Assembly: GCA_030248295.1 (NCBI GenBank)
Contig: JASANH010000647.1
Location: 930,001 to 994,000 of the forward strand
DNA from: Mesodorylaimus sp. YZB2_4
Taxonomy: Eukaryota; Nematoda; Enoplea; Dorylaimida; Dorylaimidae
Direction of reading: 5' to 3'
Length of the DNA stretch: 64,000 nucleotides
Shown in pieces: positions 56,694 through 64,000 of this stretch. Both the position numbers and the translations under genes were made by a program. The notes under the pieces are model-generated. The model searched no databases and was not told the DNA's origin. It was given only the letters and a program-made list of their open reading frames with translations. Each line of letters opens with the position of its first letter. Position 1 is the stretch's first letter.

Positions 56694-57820
56694 TGATGCC
56701 AGCAGACGAGATGGAAAGAACGAACCTTTTGGACGTGTTCAAGGAGATTCCAGTTTTTTGATTTTCTACTCTGTTGGCATCTGCAGCTTGTGGTAGGTGC
56801 GTTTGGCTTGTTGAGAAGGTAGTGCATGTGGTTGCCTTGACTGGCTGCTGTGTGCAGCTTATCAATTACCTTAGTTGGCCGCTCGATACGCTCCTCCAGG
56901 CGAGGTAGGAACCCGTCGGGTTGATGTCTCAAGCACCTACGACTAGGTGGCCTGCCTGGAGGGTTGTTGAGACCATCCGCTTCCCGCGGTATCTTCTCCA
57001 ATGGAGGCCATTCCGCCTAGTACAAGTTCAAATTAGTCTACACCGCCTGGCATACAAGATCGGGGGCTTAATATTTTTAAACTTACCTCAGTCGTTGGGG
57101 TACTGAATCTAGGGTTGTAGACCTGAGTGCATCTTATCGAACTCGGGATTCTTGAGTATGCCATGTTAGGATGGAGGCCGGAAGCCCGGAAGTGCTGACA
57201 GAGCTCAAATCGATCGAGCGAACATTGAACACGCGCCACATTTGGATGCAAGACAATGAGCATAGCACGTGGACGTGAGAGGCATGGGAAGATACGAGTA
57301 CACAGGGGAATTTTTTTCACATAAGTGACAAAACCTAAGCCTATCCTGTATTCCGCAACGAGTCAAATTTAATTTTTGTTGATAAAAACTGTTTATCTGC
57401 TGACTTTAGTCACAAGATCGCTGGTTGGCTCGGCTAGCGGAGCAAGTATGTCGTGATTTCTTGATTTTGTGATTCGACCTAGGTGAGCCACTTCCCTTGT
57501 ACCTACGCTTTACAGTGTGCAGTAGACTCCTGACGCGTATCGCTAACTGGGGGCTTTGAATGAGGCCACTGAGAAAGCGCCTATGCTTGTCGTGGTTCAT
57601 ACTGGGATAGCAGTTGGGACTCCAGGACTGGTTTTTTTATGCGTTTACATGAATTCCGTGGAGTAAGATAGGGTTGGCTCGTTGTGTTCATAAAGGGTCC
57701 TCTGGTGCTGACCACTGAGTGAATCCTGACTGACAATAGGCTTTTTCTGCCCCAATCAGTTCGTCGACAAGCATCTAGTCAAGTATGCATTCTATTCGCA
57801 GCCAGATTACTGCAAGTTTT

Positions 57821-57898
57821 TACGAATTAGCTACGAGCTGGCCGGTAGAGCGCCTGCCGTAGTGGGAGCTGCTAAACTCAGGGACTTCGAGCACTCAA
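57821..57898 (+). repeat. tRNA-derived SINE-like module
   Basis: CTGGCCGGTAGAGCGCCTGC closely fits a tRNA D-arm/A-box, and GGGACTTCGAGCACTC about 35 bases on fits a weak B-box. Acceptor-stem pairing is lacking, so it is not a functional tRNA gene. Confidence 0.45.
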
Positions 57899-58175
57899 GA
57901 TACAGAGCGATCACTGCTTAGAATTTGGAGTAGTTAAGGGCCTTGGGGCTCGTGTCTGCATAAGAACAGCTTCAGCATTCACCATTTAGATCGACAGTAC
58001 GTAAGAGCACTGGACCAATCTCTATCGAAGAGTATAGAAAGTCTCTGCCACTGATATTACCAGGCACAGTATCGTATTAGGTACATACTGCAACGTACTT
58101 GTCTGCACTGCGGCATCATTAATATCACCCATTAGCATACGTAATTTAGTACTAAGCATCTTGCCGTTCACTGGG

Positions 58176-58243
58176 CAGGCGTGGCTGTGATTCAGTGGTA
58201 GGACCCGTTGATGCTGGGCCCTGTGGTTGTTTCAGTGGGTGCT
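58176..58243 (+). repeat. tRNA-like module
   Basis: GATTCAGTGGTAGGACC resembles an A-box as in tRNA-Gly, and GGTTGTTTCAG resembles a degraded B-box. No cloverleaf closes. Confidence 0.3.
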
Positions 58244-58671
58244 GCAAAGTTGGCTATACTTTGGCACGAGTCTTCATTCTTCATCCGCTTGTAATATGTT
58301 GTCGTCCCGTCACCACCGAATGTGTGCAGAAGACTCGATCTCTCGGTTGGAGCTGGCTTGAAGATACGAGGCAACCACAGTGCCAACAAGGCTTTGGTTG
58401 CTAAAATAGCGCTGAGGTAGAAGCAAAAGTTGAAAAATCAATATCTGCCTTGAGGGAGCCTTGAAGGAGTTGCCTTGAGAGGCAACTAAAGTACGAGTAA
58501 ACAAAAACGCCTCAGAGGACATGCCACCAAATAAAACCGTTAGTCAGCTGTCAATGCAGAGTTTCTATATACACATCAGGTACGGTCTAGCGATGTCCGT
58601 GTAGACACGACAAAGCCCCATGCCCCGCTTGGCAACCTCGAGCCACAGAAGAGGACAAGCTTATGGACTAC

Positions 58672-61600
58672 CTAGCTGTGGCAGTCCAAAGATCGGCAGC
58701 AGACACTGAACTCACGCTTGTGATTCTTGGAATACATGCCAGCCATCCATAAACCAAGGAATACTACCACCATCAGCCACAGCGTCACATTTCCCACGGC
58801 CAAGAAGCTGATGAAGCCGAATTTGTTTAGCAGCTAAAAGGTGCACCAACTTGTTTAAGTCATATCAGCCTCTTGTTAGAGTATGGCTTACTTTCGATAA
58901 CGCCACTGGATATATCATTTCGCCGGTGGCCGCTCCCACCACCATACAGCTTGTGGCTCCGGCTAAAAGAGGCATCTCTCAGGAGTGACACGTGGTTGAT
59001 GGAACATTGACTTACGTCCTACGTCAACGAACTGTTCTGTAAGACTGATAGTGGACGGATAGATGCTGGAAAGGAACAATCCGAACATGGCTGTTCCAAC
59101 GTACAGCACACCCAGATTGTGGGGAATCACCAATAAAAATAGCATGGCCACTAATGAGCCCAGCTGAAATAGGTTGGCTGTTTTTATTGCCTGGAAGTCA
59201 ACTTTTTGCGGTTCTAGTCTTCGAGTAAGAACCTTCTAAGGAAAGCCAGCCTAGCAAGCTTGGGGGGTAGATAGTAATACACTTTACTGCGATACAGGGG
59301 CGAAGGCCTCAGGAACTGGGTCGAAGTAGTGGATTCGACCACCATCTCACGCTAGATACATCGAACGGGCATAACATTATTGTCCTAAACTCCTTCATGC
59401 TAAAAGAAGGCAAAAGTATAATTTCACTTACGATATCACAAAACAACATGAAACCCGGAGCCAAATACAACGCTGCGACGATTGAGATCAAACGGCCAGA
59501 TGCAAACGTGGCCTGAAAAGATACCTTCTAGACGAATTGTCAAGCACAGATCATAGGCTTACCCAGAACACTGCGTTTATGTCGGCCGCTTGTTGTCGGG
59601 TCAATCGTTTTACAGTCATGTGACCATATGTGAATATCAGTCCGCCGAAAGATGCCTAGGACAAGAGCAACAGGTACTACTGTATACTCTGCATAAGCAA
59701 TGTCAGCTTACCTGCATTCCATCAGCGAAAAACAAAAGCAAACATGCAGCAGCAACAACAAGCATCTTTTTGTGAGATGTGCCAGCGCAGCACTGCCTCC
59801 AGGTCTTTGGATTAGTTAACGACACTGAAATTAGTGAGTCCAAGTTGAAATACACTGATCCATCACTGCACTCTTACCCGCGCCGTGGTCCATTTCCTGG
59901 TAGCTGGACTTGGCCTCGGTATTTGGCTCGCTCGATCCAGCGGTCATGCGCTCGCGAAAGACAAGACTGAAAGTCAGCAGCATGACTGGCACCTGGAAGA
60001 GGGGGAGAGTGAGAGCGATGCGGCATATATTGTATGACAGCCAGAGGATACGAACCTGCAGGAAAGCCATTATCCAGAATGCATGATGAACTTGCATCTT
60101 TTGCTGCGCTTCGGCTAAACTGGTTGGCGTCACGGCTGTCCTAAAAGTTGGCCCTTGATCAGCTTATCCATTCAGTCTTGCGGCAGGAAGTTTCTGAGGA
60201 CCCTCATAAGATAAGCTCACGAGGTCCAAGTGGCTCAACCAGGGCGTATGGTTGATGTGAAAATACCCTTACTCAGCCTCCGCAGTGAGAAACTCTTTTC
60301 CTAACCAGCCAGTATAAATACTAGAATTATCGATCAGTCGGGTGCAGTCGAAATTCTGAAGGAACGGTTCGGCGATCATGGGACTCAAAAATGCCCCTAG
60401 TCCGTAGAAAAAGTGTAACGCCTGAAACAGAACAAGTTCCACAGTTGTACAGGAGGACCAAAAAACTACAAAAAAAGTACTTGCAAAAATGGCGATACGT
60501 CCAAGCCATAGAGTCTGATCATGGACACGTTGGTGGACGTGTCGATGATCCCCATGTAGAATCCCATTATGGCCAGAACCAACGCCAACGCGCCCATGGA
60601 TTTGCAAAATGGGATGACCAGGAATGCTAGCGTGATAATGATTGTGCCCAGGGACATGACGTTGTGAACAGGAAATCTGCAAAGGGAGTCCATAGGTGCA
60701 CGGCGGGCCAAGGTACAGGACACACTGCTCCTATAGCGTACAAACTGCAGGTGCAATGTGCGAATCTTGCTGCGCCCTCATGCTCTGTGGCACACAGCGG
60801 TTTAAAATCCGTAAGCACAAGTCTATAGAATGATCTCATCCTCTTTTTGCCATGTGCAGCGGCCAGCTCCAAAACAATGCTCATTTCTTTGTTTTACAAT
60901 TAAATGAAACGGCGAAGACACTTCCAAGCACAGTGCTTTCGAACTGTGATTGGCCCGGCGGGCCTCGGAGTCGTCAGCTGAGGAGCTCCGAGCTTAGAAC
61001 AGCTTCGAAGAAATCGTCAAGAAAAACTTAGACTAGACAACTTTTCCTCCAGTCTCACTCAAGCACGCAAGTGGAACAAAGGAGGCTGTAGAGTTCGAGA
61101 GCGAGTATCCGATATGTGCTTCTCCACCACAGCTTCTCGAACATCGTCGGATGACACCAATCGACCTATCCTACCAGCCGAGAGCTATTCCGTGATCAAA
61201 TGTGACCGCCGATGTTCTCGTGCGTCGTGTTGAGATGATCCCATCTAACTGATTTCTACGCGCCAAGATTCAGTATTTAATGGTTACTGGAAAAGAATGA
61301 AACAAGGTCGAACTGTAATAGGCATGGACTAGGCATGTGTCATGTCCTCCGGCCTATGTGTGTACTGGTTCAGGGAACCGGTCCGCCTCTCCTATGTCAG
61401 GGCCAGCACGAGACCGAGAGCGAGGTTGAGGTCGAGTGGCTGGTCTGATTGCAGACATCGGTTGAGAACTAGTCTGGATCACCTGATCTGAACTGCTCTG
61501 TGAGCACTTCGGGCTCAGGCCCGTCAGAACCCCTTTGACGGCCGACACGTGCGGCTGCTCCCCGAATTGTGAGTCTACACGGCCTTATTGGTGTGGGGAC

Positions 61601-63881
61601 TAATAAACTGTATCAATAAGTGTCCGTGGACTGCGTGGTACTGTTCCTGACTTGGGCCATCCGCTGGTCAGCCCTAGAATAGTCCTAGGGCGAGCCAAGG
61701 ATTTCAGAACGAAAGCACCCCGGTGCCGCCATATTTTCAGTAGGACATGCATTTCCTTATCGGCGGATACGACTTGCACAGTGATACCTCACTCATGGTC
61801 AGGAGTCAGTATTGTTTTTTGGCGCACCAGGCATGCGCTGCCCGACATGCATCCTGGATTGACCCGAGTCGATGGCAAGATAGGGTCAACTAAAAAGCCC
61901 CCTAACCCGCGGGCAAAGGACCAAAAAACCGACCCTCCCCTGGACCGACCAGAAAGGGTCAAAAAAAATTTAAAGTCACCGTACAGTCAAAATAAGGCGC
62001 GTGCTTCAGGTTATAAATGGCTATTGGCAAGGTTACAGTAGGTGCTGTCGGTGCAATCGAACAGTCCACTGGTACCTGCTCAATAAAAGTAAGTTGTAAC
62101 GGTATTTCCTCTTTTCGAACATGCATCCTCTCTAAGCTTCCTTCATCGTCCTACAAAAATCAGACTCCGACTAGTGTCCAAGCTCGATGAGTCCATGCCT
62201 GATGATAAAGTCCTCCCTTCCTCCACTGTTCCAATCTTTTCCATTATTATTTTCCTCTCTTCGATGAAGGACAAATATTAGACTGTGCCGACACTTCTCC
62301 CATCACACCCAAGTCCAGAAGGGGTCCTGCGCCTATACGCAGGGCCTAAGGAAGCATATTTCACAGTCGTCCACGTACCTGGTTTCTACTTAGGTGGTCA
62401 AAATCGATTCTGTTTTTCAAGCCGATTACGCACGTCGTCGTCGAAAAACTCGTTTACGTTTCCATGGGCATTAATCGAAAGCGCTATTGCGTGTTTGTCA
62501 CCTCGACCTTGGCTTGGCTGTCTATCACCTTTGACCGAACTCCTATATTGGACAGTAGTTTGTCATTCATCATGGCACAATGAAGGTGAGCTAGTGTGCG
62601 CGCCAGTTCGGAAAGCGCTAGCAAGAATGAAAGACTGTAAACAGAAGAGCGTGATCGCTCAAACACTGGCCAGTCCATCGGGACGACATGGAAGCCACGA
62701 CACTATACTTTACATCGTTCTCATTTTCAGTATACGATATTAGATTAAGTTTTTGTATTTCTTTTCGTTGTCTGTTTGAGTGACAAGTAGTTGAACGCAA
62801 CTAAAAGCAAAACAAGGCGAATTCTGCCCACTGACAAAGAAGTGACCATTTCTGAGCGAGCTGATTGCTTGAGCGACCTTCTAACTTGATTAGATCGACC
62901 ACACATACGCAAGCGTCAACGTAATCCAATAACCTCAGACTGCAATCCGCGCACAGAACAGTGCTCGTTTTCTACAGCGGTATTAAACGAATTAGTGTTC
63001 GATTAGATGAAATAAGGCATGCCTTTCAAACAAACGCCCATTTTCTCTTTTCCTAATTCTAAATAAAGCATAAGTTTCTGTTTTCTCCTAATCGACATGT
63101 GTGACGAACGGGGTTTCATCGCAGTAACACGCTAGTCGTTTATTAATAAAGGCAGGCTACTCGTCTTCGACCTTTTCCTGACGGGCATAGGTTTGGTCAA
63201 TAACAAGAATTTTTCTAATAACTGTTACACAGAGGATTGGAGAAGGCGACCATGTGCGGAGGGAGAAAGACAGCGAGTCAAGTCATGTCCAATTTCCGTA
63301 TCTCGCTAGCTTGCAGGGGAGATATTGAAGGGAAGTTTGTCCAGTTGCGCTCGATGATGGAAGAGTTGACGAATAAGAGGCTTACTGTAGGTCGCAGCCA
63401 AGCGGATCTACGAGTAGATTCGATGTATACAGTAGATTAAAAGACGAATCATGGCCGAGTTCTGTCTCTGCGAGCCGCGTACAGTGTTACCTACTGTGGG
63501 TGGGGTACACCACGCTGCCTCATCATCTAGGAGTCAAATTCCTCTACAGCACATCCACAAGGGGTCCTTCCAGTCACCATCAGTGGCTCGATGCAGTGCT
63601 TACCTTTGAAGACATAATCCACCGACCATACTGCCAATCAGAATAAACAGACTTTGCGCCAAAAATAACCAACTTATGGTCGAAAAGGTGGCTCCAGTTT
63701 GACACCCTAAATCTCCTAATGTCGGGCCTAGGAAGCCGACGCACATTCCAAAGCTCCAAAAAATAGCGCAGTAAGTAATTGTGGCGTGCTTGTTGGTCCA
63801 GAACAATTGCCGAAAATGACCTCGCTCTCGCTGAACCCAATTGGAGAATTGATATTCTCCATTTTCATTTGCTTCAGACAT
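58672..63881 (-). CDS. MFS transporter, MFSD4/NaGLT1-like
   Basis: Eleven exons: 63881-63604, 60676-60481, 60421-60273, 60140-60056, 59992-59878, 59824-59712, 59655-59563, 59512-59432, 59163-59016, 58962-58892 and 58833-58672. They join in phase to give 496 residues, the usual length of the family (MFSD4A/B, the latter a Na+-dependent glucose transporter). Marks are TITYCAIFWSFGMCVGFLGPTL (TM1), GGLCLQRFPVHNV (the MFS loop 2-3 motif), MGIIDTSTNVSMIRL (TM4), QALHFFYGLGAFLSP (TM5), HHAFWIMAF, FADGMQASFGGLIFTY (TM7), NAVFWATFASGRLISI (TM8) and GEMIYPVALSKLLN near the end. Substrate is inferred to be a sugar or small organic solute. Intron 1 is 2.9 kb; the rest are 50-268 nt. The 63-nt intron 59993-60055 is stop-free and a multiple of three. 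Confidence 0.92.
60677..63603. other. first intron of the MFS gene
   Basis: 2.9 kb without a recognised gene. Open frames at 61652-62041 and 62285-62743 show no domains. No foldback or tandem structure stands out. Confidence 0.55.
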
Positions 63882-64000
63882 TCTTCTAAAAAGAGTTACG
63901 CTCCTTTTGGTCGGTTTCGAGCGAATTCAAGAAGGAATTCGTAAATTCGTTGATATTTGGTTCCTAGAACGGGAGATGGTCAATGTTGCCTGACATTGAC

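Larger units (their letters stand above)
54965..58671. other. 3' region of ETS gene and repeat-bearing intergenic
   Basis: T-rich sequence after the ETS stop is a likely 3' UTR; no AATAAA is close. G tracts lie at 55484-55497 (G14) and 55980-55990 (G11). A foldback element lies at 56097-56693 and tRNA-like modules at 57821 and 58176. The ETS gene and the MFS gene converge here. Confidence 0.5.

Noticed and set aside
62285-62743. 152-codon plus-strand frame in the MFS intron
   Set aside because: No recognisable motif; the opposite strand is also partly open, and there are no splice signals or paralogue.
1-64000. CRISPR arrays, rRNA genes, prophage or bacterial operons
   Set aside because: Spliced eukaryotic genes throughout; no direct-repeat/spacer pattern, rRNA-like stretch or Shine-Dalgarno-led gene series was seen.

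Overview
The window looks like a nematode nuclear genome. It has compact multi-exon genes with many introns of 50-65 nt (GT-AG plus one GC-AG) and acceptors of the TTTCAG type. One gene encodes a nematode-type cuticle collagen (N-terminal membrane anchor, CxC knot, Gly-X-Y blocks). Nematode-style DEG/ENaC channels and serpentine receptors occur as local paralogues. The diverged sequences might suggest a lineage away from Caenorhabditis, but I cannot place it. Exon models below were built by hand from splice signals and reading phase; all internal phases close.

Layout. 0-2.5 kb: two minus-strand 7TM receptor genes (the first runs off the left edge) and a relic of a third. 4.3-5.7 kb: a two-exon K2P-like channel (-) whose two pore loops lack the usual selectivity-filter signature. 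6.4-7.3 kb: an unknown four-exon single-pass membrane protein (+) ending in a PDZ-ligand-like tail. 7.8-9.7 kb: tandem repeats, a perfect hairpin and a dead non-LTR reverse transcriptase fragment. 10.8-12.8 kb: cuticle collagen with a long Pro/Tyr-rich tail (+). 14.3-16.1 kb: bestrophin (+). 17.1-18.1 kb: a third 7TM receptor (+), with a nearly identical broken fragment 1 kb downstream.

21.8-40.9 kb: three DEG/ENaC channel genes. The first (+) is split by a 6.5-kb intron that holds a MULE-type DNA transposon remnant, an adjoining foldback element, tRNA-like SINE modules and an antisense relic of another DEG/ENaC gene. The other two (-) lie at 30.4-32.5 and 38.2-41.0 kb. Between them are a four-exon ammonium transporter (+, 34.8-36.8 kb) and, convergent with it, a five-exon gene for a secreted 10-cysteine protein (-, 37.0-37.7 kb).

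41-53 kb is mostly non-coding, with a G/T-rich plus strand in its right half. It leads into an ELK/LIN-1-type ETS transcription factor (+, main exon 53.1-55.0 kb; a phase-compatible upstream exon lies at 47.8-48.2 kb). 55-58.6 kb holds a second foldback element and tRNA-like modules. 58.7-63.9 kb is an 11-exon MFS transporter of the MFSD4/NaGLT1 type (-).

These genes are not an operon. The unifying themes are membrane excitability and transport (DEG/ENaC, K2P-like, bestrophin, AMT, MFS) and small clusters of paralogues with decaying copies nearby, which points to active local duplication and transposition.
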